From contig WTXG01000016.1 of the NCBI GenBank assembly GCA_022496185.1, positions 62,001 to 126,000 of the forward strand: DNA of 64,000 nucleotides, read 5' to 3'. The translations under genes and the position numbers were made by a program. Below are positions 45,804 through 56,349 of this stretch, one piece after another. Origin of the DNA: Multifurca ochricompacta (lineage: Eukaryota > Basidiomycota > Agaricomycetes > Russulales > Russulaceae). The notes beneath the pieces were generated by a model. That model was not told where the DNA came from. It saw nothing but the letters and a program-made list of their open reading frames with translations, and did not search any database. Position 1 is the first letter of the stretch. Every line of letters begins with the position of its first letter.

Positions 45804-48800
45804 TTAACTATTCTTGGGTGCTTCTGGATGTCGGTCATGGAACTCCGAGATAAGGACTGGGGCAAAGATATCCCCAACGGGTTCCCACGAGTTGTCAGAG
45901 TCTGGGAATCCTTTCCACTTGACTAGGTAATGCAGCTTGCACCCTCAGCCTTTACGTGAGGAGTCTAGAATTCACTCCACTTCCCATTCTGCTTCTCCAT
46001 CAATTAATTCAGGGGGAGGTCTTGGGAAGTTTTCCCCATGCAGGGATGTCTCATTGTAAGGCATCAGGAGTCGTGCATGGAAGACTGGATGAATTCTCCA
46101 TGTGGGTGGAAGCTTGAGTTCATATGACACATCTGATAGCTTCCTTGTTATCATGAAAGGCCTGTGATGTTGGGGCGCTAGTTTGGCTGTGGGATGTGAT
46201 GTGCAGATATTCTTCCCATCTAGCCAGATGAGGTCATTGGTCTGATAAGGTGTGAACTTCGATGGCCTTTCAGACAGGGTTCTTTGTGCCTTCAGCAGGT
46301 TCTCATTGGCCGATTTCCTGATCTCTTCCCATTGGCTGATACGCTGCGCAGCTGATGGGACATTCATGGGTTTCTTGGTCCAGTTGGTCCATGGCGTCCA
46401 TCCCATGATAAGTGAGAATGGGGGGGTCTTAGTAGTCCCGTTGGGCCATGAGTTGTGTGCAAACTCTGCCATCGCCAACCAATCAGCCCAATCATCTTGT
46501 CGTCCATTGCACCAGAACCGGAGGTACTGTTCCAGCCATTGGTTTGTTCTTTCTGATTGTCTGTCAGTTTGTGGATGGTAGGCGGTCGAAATATTTTGGG
46601 TGACATCTAAGGTCTTACAGAGCGCTTTAGCAAATGCAGAGGTGAAACGTGGGTCGTGGTCAGAGATGATCTTTTCTGGGAGGCCGTAGTGTCTGTAGAC
46701 ATGATCCAGGTAAAGTTTGGCTACTCCTTCCACTGTGATGGACTCATTGCAGGGTATGAACAGTGCTGCCTTAGAACAATCGTGGTCAGTGATGGTCAAG
46801 ATGGAATCGAAACCTCTGGAGATGGGGAGCTTGACAATGAAGTCCATTGCAATGGTCTGGAATGGTAGTGAGGCCATAGGTGTGATTGGGAACAGTGCTG
46901 GTGGGTGTGGGTGCATGTTTACTTTATTGGCTTGGCAGTCCGCACATCCTTTCACGTAGTTCTCTATGTCCTTCTTCATGTTTGGCCACCAGTAATCTCT
47001 TTTGGCCAAAGCGTATGTGTTAGCAATGCCAGGGTGGCCCGCAGAGGGAAGGTCATGGTGAAAATGGATCACCCCCCTCTTAATGTTGTCACCACCAGTG
47101 ACAACGAGTCGATCCCCATCTTTCCACCAGAGGCCGTCAATTTTCTTCAGATTATGTGCGTCCGCCCATGATTGACATAATTGCTGGTTCATATTTTGTG
47201 ACACTTGGGCCCATAAATCCATGTCATGGAGGCTCATGTGTTACAATCCCTGCCAACCAACCCTATTTTCTTCCACCTCCCCAATAGCGACCCATCTTTA
47301 CCACCCACTCTCCACTTCATGATCATGTCCCCATCCTGGGATCCATCACATGCCTTGCTCCCTTCCCCATGACTTGCTTTGAACCTATTGACATGCTGTA
47401 TACCTATGTTTGGTCCCTTATCTCTTATCTTGTTATCTCTTTATCTTTACGTTCGGACACTTACTTAATACCCTATCAGAAGCCCGACTCTACGCCGTCT
47501 GCTTCCGTATATTTGGGCCCACTTGACTCCGATTCCTTATCTCGTAGATGCCCGTTCAATTACGTATATAAGTCTGCTGTAACTACACTGTAGACCTCAG
47601 ACTTGACTTATTGAATACATCGGTGCTTGTCTTCTGGACATCCCCTTTGATCTCTGACTCGTTCGTCTCAGGGTTTCTGACCTCTTTCCACTTAACATAG
47701 TCTCAGGGTACAGCCCCTTTGACTTTGACTCGTCCCATTTTACTCCAAGAGACCTTATTGGTTTCTTATCTGATCACAAACAGTACGCTGTCGCACAAGT
47801 CATGCAGTATGTCCCGCACCGGATGTAACATCATGACAGCTCCTTTTGCAAAGACTTCTTCAGGAAGGATGGTGATATCATTGTTGTCCTCTCCTCCGTT
47901 GTTTAAGTTGGGTTGTCATGATAAGGCATCTGCACGTGCATTGCAACTCCCCATGATGTGTTTCAACACGAAGTTATATTCCTCCATCTCTAGGACTTCA
48001 CAAGCGACCTGTCAACTGATCTTGTGGGGTTCCTTCCAATACAATAGGTTGGAATGGTCAGTGTGGATAATGGTTTTATGGGGAGTCCCTGCCAGGTACG
48101 GTCACCACTGTTGTAGTGCTTTTACAATGGTGAGCAGTTCTCTGTCTCAAATGTCATAATTTCATTCTGCTGGTGAAAATGTCTCTGAATAAAAGGCGAC
48201 TGGATGAAGCAATCCTGTCGCATCCCGTTGGTTTAGTACTGCCCCATTCACAAAGTGCGATGCATCAACTTCGAGTTTGAAAGGTTTTTCTAGGTCTGGT
48301 TGTAAAAGGACCAGTTCTGAGCCCACAAGGTCTTGGATTTGTTCAAAGGCTCATTGTTGCTCGTCTTCCCAGTGCCAGGGTACATCCTTCTTCAACAGCC
48401 TGTTCAATGGTTGGGCGATTCCTGAGAATCCTTGTACAAATTGTCGGTAGAAATTGCAGAATCCAATGAAGGATCGCACATCTTTGACACACATGGGTAT
48501 GGGCCACTCCTGGATTCCTTGCACTTTTACTGGGTCCATCCGCACACATCCTCCTTCCAGGATAACTCCCAGGTATTCTACACTTCGTTGTTCAAACAAA
48601 CATTTGGCTGGTTTGAGATATAGATCGTGTGCATGTAAAATGTCCAATACTTGGTGAACCCACTCTTGGTGATGGGTCAAATTGTCTGTTGTAGCCACGA
48701 GGATATTGTCCATGTATACCACCACTTCGCCTGTGAGAATGAGGTTGCGGAAAATGTGGTTCATCATGGATTGAAAGGTAGTGGGCGAGTTGGTAAGACC

Positions 48801-49878
48801 AAAGAACATAACATTTGGCTCAAAGAGTCCCTGGTTGGTTTTAAATGCTGCTTTACATTGATCTCCTTCCTTAATCCTAATGTTGTTGTATCCCCACCGG
48901 ACGTCCATTTTGGAAAAGAGGGACTTATCCCGCATGGTATCAATGAGTTCGGAGATGAGGGGCAAAGGATAGGCATTCTTTATGGTGTGGGCATTTATCT
49001 GTTGGTAGTCCTGAACAGGTCAGAGTTTACCGTCTTTCTTTTTGATGAAGAAGAAAGGTGATGCATATGGTGACTTCGATGGATGGATGTACCCCTTTGC
49101 AAGATGTTCTTCGAGGAATGTTGTAAGTGCTGCTTGCTCTTTCTGGGACAATGGGTAAATTTTGCAGTCAATGGCAGATGGGGTATCTGGCGCGAACTCA
49201 ATGGTGTGGTCCCAAGGTTGCGCAGGTGGGAAGCGTTGTGACTCCTCTTCCGAGAATACCTTCCAGTGTTGGTGATAGACTTTTGGCACTACCTCCTCAA
49301 AGGTCTTCTCTGTATGTCCTTCCACCACCTTTTGGGCGAGCTCTGATGCTTTTGTGGCATAACAGCGACCTGGATCTTCTTCCTCTGCCTTTTGTGTCCT
49401 CGCATGTCAGATGGCATAATCATACCCTAATGATGTAATAAGAACAGGGTAAAATTCCTTATCCATGGTGGCATCGCTCCAGTTGATCTTTGGTTCGAAT
49501 GCAGCCAACCATGGATATCCTAGGATCAGGTCTTCGTTCCTAGATTGGTGACGAGGAATCGAATTACTTTTGTTCTTTCTCCCACTTGGACTTTAAGGTC
49601 GATGTAGTGGGTAATCCTTCCAGCTCTATTGGCCATTCCATCTATATTCCAAATGTTCTTTTCCTGGGGGAGTTCCAGCATCCCCAAACCCATGGTTCTT
49701 GCCATTCATGGGCTGATAAAGTTATCGGTGGCCCCTGAGTCTATCAGGATGTCACAGTCAGCCGTCCTCTGTGTAGTCTCGAAATGTACTGGTATTTTCA
49801 GTGATTTGAAGCGACTAGTATACACAGAGGTTACATGTAATGCTCATGCCCAGGCTGATGGGGTAGAGCCAGTCAAAA
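45804..49878 (-). pseudogene. Gypsy2-B pol: PR-RT-RNaseH-IN-chromodomain
   Basis: Opens in the -1 frame at the gag stop. Sequence linked to protease is at 49440-49870; RT is 48350-49330, with KKKDGKL. The catalytic motif reads YMDN instead of YMDD (near 48705-48717), which should kill polymerase activity. RNase H is about 47840-48350. The integrase plus C-terminal domain is one clean 421-codon frame at 45972-47237, with the zinc finger and AMDFIVKLP, SDHDPRFTS and DRQSERTNQ. The chromodomain (HYLVKWKGFPDSDNSWEP) is about 45840-45980. The solo LTR at 47239-47830 separates RNase H from integrase. Confidence 0.88.
47239..47830 (+). mobile_element. Gypsy2 solo LTR, opposite orientation, inside Gypsy2-B
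   Basis: 592 bp, TGTTACAATCCC to CCGGATGTAACA, with TSD tcatg (47234-47238 and 47831-47835). It shows the LTR in sense on the plus strand: TATA tatata at 47565-47570, then agacttgactt at 47599-47609, the complement of the family primer site. Confidence 0.94.
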
Positions 49879-51270
49879 ATCCTTTTTGGCGAATGCCTTT
49901 TCTACCAAAATGGCCCGTACTTCCTCGCTTTCCTTCATCATGTTGGCCCATATTTCCTGTGCCTTTTCTTCTTTCGTTGGTGTCTTCTTGTCAACAGTGG
50001 GTGGGTTGTTACAGACAGGTGTAACCATTGCTTCTGCCACTCGTGCCCCTTTCTTCAGGCATTCCCTTGACATGTGGCCCAATGCTCTGCAGCGAAAGCA
50101 TCTCCCTTCCTTCATTAACGTCTGCCTTTTGTCTTCAGTAAGCGCAGCCCATGCCCTGGTTCTGTCAGCTGAGGTATCCATTGCATTTGGATCCCTCTGG
50201 GGGGCATGAGTGGGCTTGACCCCAAAGGCAGCCTTCCACTGGTCATGGTCTTTCCTTTCTTAGTGTTGACTCCGAAGCATGTCTGGAAGTTGAGGTAGTC
50301 CTGCTGCTGTCATCGAGCAGCATCAACCCATCCATCCCAGTCCTGGGGGTGGTGGAACTGGATAATGTTTTTGACCAGTGGGTTGGGTAACCCTTGTGAG
50401 AAGAGGTCCAGCATTGCCTCTTCATCTGTGTCGTACCCAGCCCTGTTAGCCAGGCTTCTGAATTTTGCCACATAGGCATCTAATTCCCCCTTCTCAATTT
50501 TGAGGGACTTCAACTCTCGAGCAGCCTTCTGCTTGGCCTGTCCATCTGTGAATGCATCTTTGAATCTCTGGGCAACGGTTTCCCAGAGCATCTCACTAGT
50601 GGTGCGACAGCCACTCTCAACTTGTTCGTTCAGCCACTCCAGCTGCTCCATCGTCCAGTCATCTACTGTGTCACCCCATATTAGAGACAGGAACAGGTTG
50701 GCGCATTGGAAGGGATTAATGATCTGGGGAACATCATGGTTGAAGTTTTTGAACGTCGTAAACTCCAACATGAACTTCTTGCTCTGGGAGTGATCCCTGG
50801 TGAATGTCTGGGGCAGTACGCCTGACAGTTGCCTGGAAGGTGGGGGTATGTTTGGCGGCAGTATGACTGGTGGGGGCGGTGGGGGCGGTGGGGCTGGGTC
50901 TGGGAGCTGGGCGGCAATAGTGGACATCTTTTGTTTAGATGGGGTAATGGTGCTGGTGGACTGTGTGGATATCTGGGGAGTCGTCAAAGCAGGGGCTCTG
51001 AACGTGACAACTGCTGGTGCAACTGGGGTTGTAGTCGATGCTAATACCAGTGCTTCTTCGCTATGTTCTTCTACATACTCCTCTGGTTCGGAGTCTGTAA
51101 CAATGGCCAGGGGATTTTCTCTCCACGGTCCTAATCCAAATTCAGGTGGGGCGGGTCCTGTAGTGACCCAAGAGTGTTGGCTTTCTGAATATTGGATACG
51201 ATACCAAACTCTCTTTTCGTCATCGTATTCTACCGGTTGGTATCTTCCGTCGTGATAGATGTAGTATCCA
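49873..51270 (-). pseudogene. Gypsy2-B gag
   Basis: The N-terminal domain (VEYDDEKRVWYRIQYSES, ENPLAIVTDSEPEEYVEEHS) is followed by a Pro-rich linker at about 50860-50920. A retrotransposon-gag capsid domain follows (50310-50780, with AKFRSLANRAGYDTDEEAM), then the CCHC knuckle CFRCRALGHMSREC near 50090. A stop at 50307-50309 and a frameshift near 50200 break it. It ends Lys-Lys-Asp-Phe-stop, with GGATTTT at 49876-49882 on the minus strand. Confidence 0.85.
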
Positions 51271-51395
51271 AACTCGGACTCAAAATCTTTCCAGGTGGCA
51301 GAGCCAAGTATCCATTGTGAAAGATTATTCTCTTCTCTTCATTCGATGGGTTCTTCGTGAAAGAGGGTCTGACTGTGGCTGGAAGCCACGATGAG

Positions 51396-51406
51396 AGACT
51401 TGACTT
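51396..51406 (-). promoter_or_regulatory. Gypsy2-B self-complementary primer-binding site
   Basis: Two bases after the 5' LTR on the element strand, aagtcaagtct is the exact complement of agacttgactt in the LTR (plus-strand 51632-51642), about 34 bp after the TATA box. This is a Tf1-type self-priming geometry. Confidence 0.7.
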
Positions 51407-51408
51407 GA

Positions 51409-51992
51409 TGTTACGCCCGGTGCGGGACATTCCACATGACTTGTGTGTCAGCACGATTCGTGAGTTCAGGTAAGAAACCAATAAGGCTTCTTGGAGTTTA
51501 AGTGGGACAAGTCAAAGTCAAAGGGGCGCTCCCTAAGACAATGTTAAGTCAGAAGAGTGTCGGAAACACTTGAGACAACTGGGTCAGAGATCCAAAGGGA
51601 TGTCCAGAAGACAGGTACCGATGTATTCAATAAGTCAAGTCTGAGGTCTACAGGGTAGCTACAGCAGACTTATATACGTAACTCAGTGAGCGTCTATGAG
51701 ATAAGGACGTGGAGTCAGGTGGGCCTGAATATACAAAAGTGAATGGCGTAAAGTTGTGCTTCTGATAGGGTATTAAGTAAGTGTCTGGTTGTAAAGATAA
51801 GAAGATAAGACAAGAAGCAAAACATGGGTAAACAGTGTGTCAATAAGTACAAAGTGAGTCACAGGGATGGGAGTAGAGCATGTGATGGATCCCATGACGG
51901 GGACATGATTGAGAAGTGTAGGGTAGGTGGCAAGGAGGGGTCGTCATTGGGGAGTAGGAAGAAAATAGGGGCAGAAGGCGGAGGTTGTAACA
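51409..51992 (-). repeat. Gypsy2-B 5' LTR
   Basis: 584 bp, TGTTACGCCCGG to GGTTGTAACA on the plus strand. The TATA box (minus strand) is around 51671-51676. Confidence 0.93.
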
Positions 51993-51997
51993 CCAGG

Positions 51998-52449
51998 GAG
52001 GTGATGAGAACAGGGTAGAATTCTTTATCCATGGTTGCATCGCTCCAGTTAATTTTTGGTTCAAATGTGGCCAGCCATGGGTACCCTAGGATCAAGTCTT
52101 CTTCTCCTAGATTAGTGACAAGGAAGCAGATGACCTTCATTTTCTCCCCCACTTGGATGTTAAGATCAGTATAATGTGTGATCTTTCCAGCTCAATTGGC
52201 TGTCCCATCAATGTTCCAAATATTCTTTTCCTGGGGAAGTTCCAGCATCCCCAAGCCCATGGTTTTTGCCATTTGTGGGCTGATGAAGTTGTCAGTGGCT
52301 CCTGAGTCTATCAGGATGTCATGGTTGGCCGTTTTCTGTGTAGTCTCAAAATGCACTGGTATTTTCAAAGATTTGAAGTGACTAGTATACACAGAGGTTA
52401 CATGTAGTGCTTGTGCCCAGGCCAATGGGGTGGAGCCGGTCAAAAATCC
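51998..52449 (-). pseudogene. Gypsy2-A protease region
   Basis: Begins at the gag stop in the -1 frame (LTGSTPLAWAQ) and encodes the retropepsin motif (ILIDSGATDNFISPQMAK) near 52300. It then continues to the Gypsy2-B insertion. One stop after WNIDGTAN is a CGA/CAG-type decay. Confidence 0.82.
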
Positions 52450-53182
52450 TTCTTGGCAAATGCTTTTTCCACCAAGATAGCTCGCACTTCTTCACTTTCC
52501 TTCATCATGTTGGCCCATATCTCTTGGGCCTTCTCTTCCTTTGTGGGTGTTTTCTTTTCAACAGTTGGTGGGTTGTTGCAGACAGGCGTAACCATAGCTT
52601 CGGCCACTCATACCCCCTTCTTTGGGCATTCTCTAGACATATGACCCTGCGCCTTACAGCGAAAGCATCTTCCTTCCTTCATAAGTGTCTGTCTTTCATC
52701 TTCGGTGAGTGTAGCCCATGCTCTGGTTCTGTCTGCCAAAGTGTCCATGGCATTTGGGTCTCTTTGAGAAGTATGTGTGGGTTTAATCCCAAAGGCAGCC
52801 TTCCACTGGTTGCAGGTCCTTCCCTTCTTGGTATCGACTCCAAAGCATGTCTGGAAATTGAGATAGTCTTGCTGCTGTCATTGGGCAGTGTCTACCCATC
52901 CATCTCAATCCTGGGGGTGGTGGAACTGGATGATATTTTTGACCAATGGATTGGGTAATCCTTGGGAGAAGAGATCCAGTGTCACTTCTTTGTCTGTGTT
53001 GTAGCCAGCCCTGTTGGCTAGGCTCCTGAACTTTGCTACATACGCATCCAGGTCTCCTTTCTCCATCTTTAGAGACTTTAATTCTTGAGCAGCCTTCTGC
53101 TTGGCCTGCCCATCTGTGAACACATCCTTGAATTGCTGGGCGATGGTTTCCCAGAGGCCCTCACTAGTGGTGCAATGCCCAC
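52443..53182 (-). pseudogene. Gypsy2-A gag, C-terminal part
   Basis: Capsid remainder (AKFRSLANRAGYNTDKEV) and CCHC knuckle near 52650, ending Lys-Lys-Asp-Phe-stop with GGATTTT at 52443-52449 on the minus strand. It is interrupted on its N-terminal side by hAT copy 3. Confidence 0.82.
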
Positions 53183-54603
53183 TAGTGATTGGCAGGGGTA
53201 ACCCTGGGGTATCCTCATTGGTACCCGTACCCGTACCCGTACCCGTCACTACGGGTACGGGTAACCCGCGGGTCACCCGTGAAAACGCGTGCAAGTTCTT
53301 TACTTGCATCGCGCATTTCGGATACCCGGCCCGGGACTTCCCGGACCAAGAAGATACACAACGCGTTCATTTGTGGCTGCTTAAGATCCCTCAATGACTC
53401 TTATTTTATGTTCAGAAGATTGAGATAATTCATTATTCCATTTTTATTTTATTATTCTGCTTTCAATTTTATACAACCACAACTAAAATACAGTATACAG
53501 AGATGATTAGATAGGATGTTATAGAACATTGGTGAAAAGCCTGTCAGATAACCACACAGAATGCAAAATAATTTGATGAACACATAGCAATTTGCAGGGG
53601 TAACCCCTGGATAATTGTTTTGATACCTGGGTTACCCATAAAATGAAACGCGTGCAAGTTCTTTACTTGCATCGCGCATTTCGGACATCCGGCCCGGGAC
53701 ATCCCGGTCAAGGAGATACACACTTGGACACAACGCATTCATTTATGGCTACTCAAGATCCCTCAAAGATTCCTATTTTATGTTCATAAGATTAAGATAA
53801 TTTATTATTCCATTTTTATTTTATTATTCTGCTTTCAATTTTATACGAGCGCGACCGATCTTTGCATTTCTGCGCATTTCGGATAAATGGCCCGGGCCAT
53901 CCCGGTCAAGGAGATAAGCACTTGGACACAACGCGTTCATTTATGGCTACTCAAGATCCCTCAAAAATTGTTGTTTTACATTCAGAAGATTAAATTTATT
54001 CTTTATTTACATTATTATTTTATTATTCTGCTTTCATTTCATACAAGCGCGACTGTCCTGGTGCGTTTAAGTCAACCTTCCTTAATAGGAAGGAGGTCAG
54101 ACCACCATGCGATGCAATGTAGTCGCTGCCCCATGCAGCTTGTAGACACACGCGGGCCTTGTTTCAATAAAGTAATTTAATAATTAGATTATAGAATAGT
54201 CTATATTAGTCTAGAGTGTATTTTAGATAGTGCCAGACCGGCAGAATTGGTCGCGCGTTAATAAAACAGATGTATCATGGTTTTCAAGAAAGTGGATCAC
54301 TGATAAGGATTTTATTTTACATCGCACCGTTAATTTGCTTTGATATTTTGTAGGATAATACTAGAACATATTTAACGCTACCCTGTAGCATACATCAGAC
54401 GAGATCTTGTATTTTTGTGGCTGCAGATGTGTTTTATCTCGGAAATTCTACTGATCTTGTCAATGCATAATCGGCGCCTATACCCGCCAAACCCGCCGCG
54501 CGGGTACGGGTTTCCACGGGTTGGGAGCCGTATACCCGTACCCATACCCGGCAAAACCCGCGGCACTTACCCGCGCGGGTATGAAACCCCTTGACAATCA
54601 CTA
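53183..54603. mobile_element. hAT-like non-autonomous element, copy 3 (best preserved)
   Basis: 1421 bp, TAGTGATTGGCAGGGG to CCTTGACAATCACTA, with a perfect 8-bp TSD atgcccac (53175-53182 and 54604-54611) in the Gypsy2-A gag. CpGs are largely intact. The left end has tandem cccgta words; the right end has acccgccgcgcgggt-type palindromes. Three degenerate units of about 190 bp (from about 53290, 53650 and 53870) share gcgcatttcgga and an AT-rich tail. Confidence 0.92.
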
Positions 54604-54611
54604 ATGCCCAC

Positions 54612-55330
54612 TTTTGATTTGTTCATTCAGCCATTCCAGCTGTTCCATGGTCCAGTCATCCACTGCTTCTCCTTGAATCAAAGATAGGAATAAATTGGCA
54701 CACTGGAAGGGATTGATAATCTGGGGGATGTCATGATTGAAGTTTTTGAATGTCATGAACTCCAACATAAACTTCTTGCTTTGTGAACAATCCCCAGTGA
54801 ACATTTGGGGCAATACTCCTGACAGCCATCCTGAGGGCAGGGGAATGTTTGGTGGCAGCATGACTGGTGGTGGTGGGGGTGGAGGGGCTGGATCTGGGAG
54901 CTGGGTGGCAATAGTAGACATCTTTTGTTGGGATGGGGTGGCGGTGCTGGTTGACTGTATGGATATCTGGGGAGTTGTCAAAGCAGGGGCTCTGATCATG
55001 ACAACTGCAGGTGCAACTGGGGTTGTAGTCGATGCTAATACCAGTGCTTCTTCACTGTGTTCTTCTACGTACTCTTCCGGTTCAGAGTCTGTGATGATGG
55101 CCAGGGGATTTTCTCTCCACGGTCCTAATCCAAATTCAGGTGGGGTGGGTCCTGTAGTGACCCAAGAGTGTTGGCTATCTGAGTATTGGATATGATACCA
55201 AACTCTCTTCTCATCATCATATTCTACCAGTTGGTATCCTCTGTCATAATAGACATAATATCCAAACTCAGATTCAAAATCCTTCCAGGTGGCAGAGCCA
55301 AGTACTTGCTGTGAAAGATTATTCTCATCT
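54612..55330 (-). pseudogene. Gypsy2-A gag, N-terminal part
   Basis: Matches the Gypsy2-B gag N-terminus: the VEYDDEKRVWYHIQYSDS region, a Pro-rich linker (near 54860-54890) and the start of the capsid (SKKFMLEFMTFKNFNHD). It ends at hAT copy 3. The start codon is not certain. Confidence 0.82.
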
Positions 55331-55389
55331 CACTGTTTGATGAGTTCTTCTCGAAAGAGGGTCTGACTGTGGCTGGAAGCCACAATGAG

Positions 55390-55400
55390 AGACTCAACTT
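55390..55400 (-). promoter_or_regulatory. Gypsy2-A self-complementary primer-binding site (covariant)
   Basis: On the element strand aagttgagtct, complementary to agactcaactt in its own 5' LTR (plus-strand 55627-55637). Both differ from Gypsy2-B at the same two positions, so pairing is kept. Confidence 0.7.
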
Positions 55401-55402
55401 GA

Positions 55403-55998
55403 TGTTACGCCTGGTGCGGGACATTCCACACGACTTGTGTGACAGCACAGTTCGTGGGTTCAGGTAAGAAACCAATAAGGCCTCTTGGAGTTCAAGTGGG
55501 ATGAGTCAAAGTCAAAGGGGCTGTTCCCTAAGACGATGTTGAGCAGAAAAGTGCCAGAAGCACTGAGACGAATGAGCCAAGGATTCAAAGGGGGATGTCC
55601 GGAAGACAGGCACTGATGTATTCAATAAGTTGAGTCTGAGGTCTACAGTGTAGCTACAGCAGACTTATATACATAATCAAATGGGCATCTACGAGATAAG
55701 GAACTGGAGTCAGGTGGGCCTGAATATATGAAAGCAGATGGTGTAAAGCCTGGCTTCTGATAGGGTATTAAGTAAGTGTCTGGTCATAAAGATAAAGAGA
55801 TAAAGGGATAAAGAGATAAGGGAGCAGACATAGGTAAACAACGAGTCAACAAGTCCAAAGCAAATCACGGGGATGGGAGCAGGGCATGTGATGGGTCCCA
55901 GGACAGAGATGTGATCAGGAAGTGCAGAGTGGGCAGTAAAGAGGGGTTGTCATTGGGAAGGGTAAAGAAAATGGGGTTACTTGGCAGAGACTGTAACA
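55403..55998 (-). repeat. Gypsy2-A 5' LTR
   Basis: 596 bp, TGTTACGCCTGG to GACTGTAACA. Its first bases, acgcctg, against atgccca in the 3' LTR, fit decay of an ancestral acgcccg. Confidence 0.93.
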
Positions 55999-56044
55999 TA
56001 CTAACTACAGTCAGTAACCAGCAGAATGATTGTTCAACAGTCTG

Positions 56045-56349
56045 TAGCATGCTACAGGGCATCTTTAAATAGGTTCTAGTACTATTCTATGAAATACCAA
56101 AGCCAATTGAGCATGCAATGTAAATCTAATTAGTTATCAGTGGCTTACTTTCATAAGTACCCTGACACATCTTATTTACTAATGTGCAATTGTTTCTGCT
56201 GGTCTGGCATTATCTAAAATACATACTAGACTACTTTAGACTACTCTATAATCAGATTATCAATTAATATTACTCAAAAAATGGCTGTGTGTATCTATAA
56301 TGTCCTTTGCTGCATAAAAAATGTGCATCCAGGACAGCATTGAATTTGT
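56045..56349. repeat. Decayed hAT-family relic, right part
   Basis: Aligns with hAT copy 1 around 14485-14820: agtactattctatgaaata, ctggtctggcattatctaaaat, actagactactttagacta, gtgcatccagg. It is strongly diverged. No gene is seen. It is interrupted at 56349 by the hairpin element. Confidence 0.6.

Larger units (their letters stand above)
43911..51992 (-). mobile_element. Gypsy2-B, complete element nested in Gypsy2-A
   Basis: LTRs 43911-44494 (3') and 51409-51992 (5') are both 584 bp, with TSD ccagg (43906-43910 and 51993-51997). Same strand and layout as Gypsy2-A, giving a head-to-tail self-insertion of the family. It is about 7.5 kb without the solo LTR at 47239-47830. Confidence 0.95.
38961..55998 (-). 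mobile_element. Gypsy2-A, Ty3/Gypsy chromovirus on minus strand, nested insertions
   Basis: LTRs 38961-39556 (3') and 55403-55998 (5') are both 596 bp, with TSD tacta (38956-38960 and 55999-56003). Reading leftward the order is self-complementary primer site, gag, PR, RT, RNase H, IN, chromodomain, an extra ORF, polypurine tract, LTR. It is interrupted by Gypsy2-B between protease and RT and by hAT copy 3 in gag. Confidence 0.94.
38493..56039 (+). mobile_element. Copia1 solo LTR, split by the Gypsy2 nest
   Basis: Left part 38493-38960, right part 56004-56039, with TSD gtctg (38488-38492 and 56040-56044). The LTR start is TGTTGACACAGG and the end TTGTTCAACA. All Gypsy2 material lies inside this LTR. 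Confidence 0.92.

Noticed and set aside
50800..51255. Gly-rich plus-strand ORF at the Gypsy2-B gag
   Set aside because: It is the antisense shadow of the Pro-rich gag linker; the minus strand carries the recognised gag domains.
43911..51992. Tandem assembly duplication of Gypsy2
   Set aside because: The inner copy has its own TSD (ccagg), LTRs 12 bp shorter and many sequence differences, so it is a separate insertion.
53190..53290. CRISPR-like or tandem-repeat array (cccgta words)
   Set aside because: Short degenerate simple repeats inside a eukaryotic hAT-like element; no spacer structure and the wrong kind of genome.
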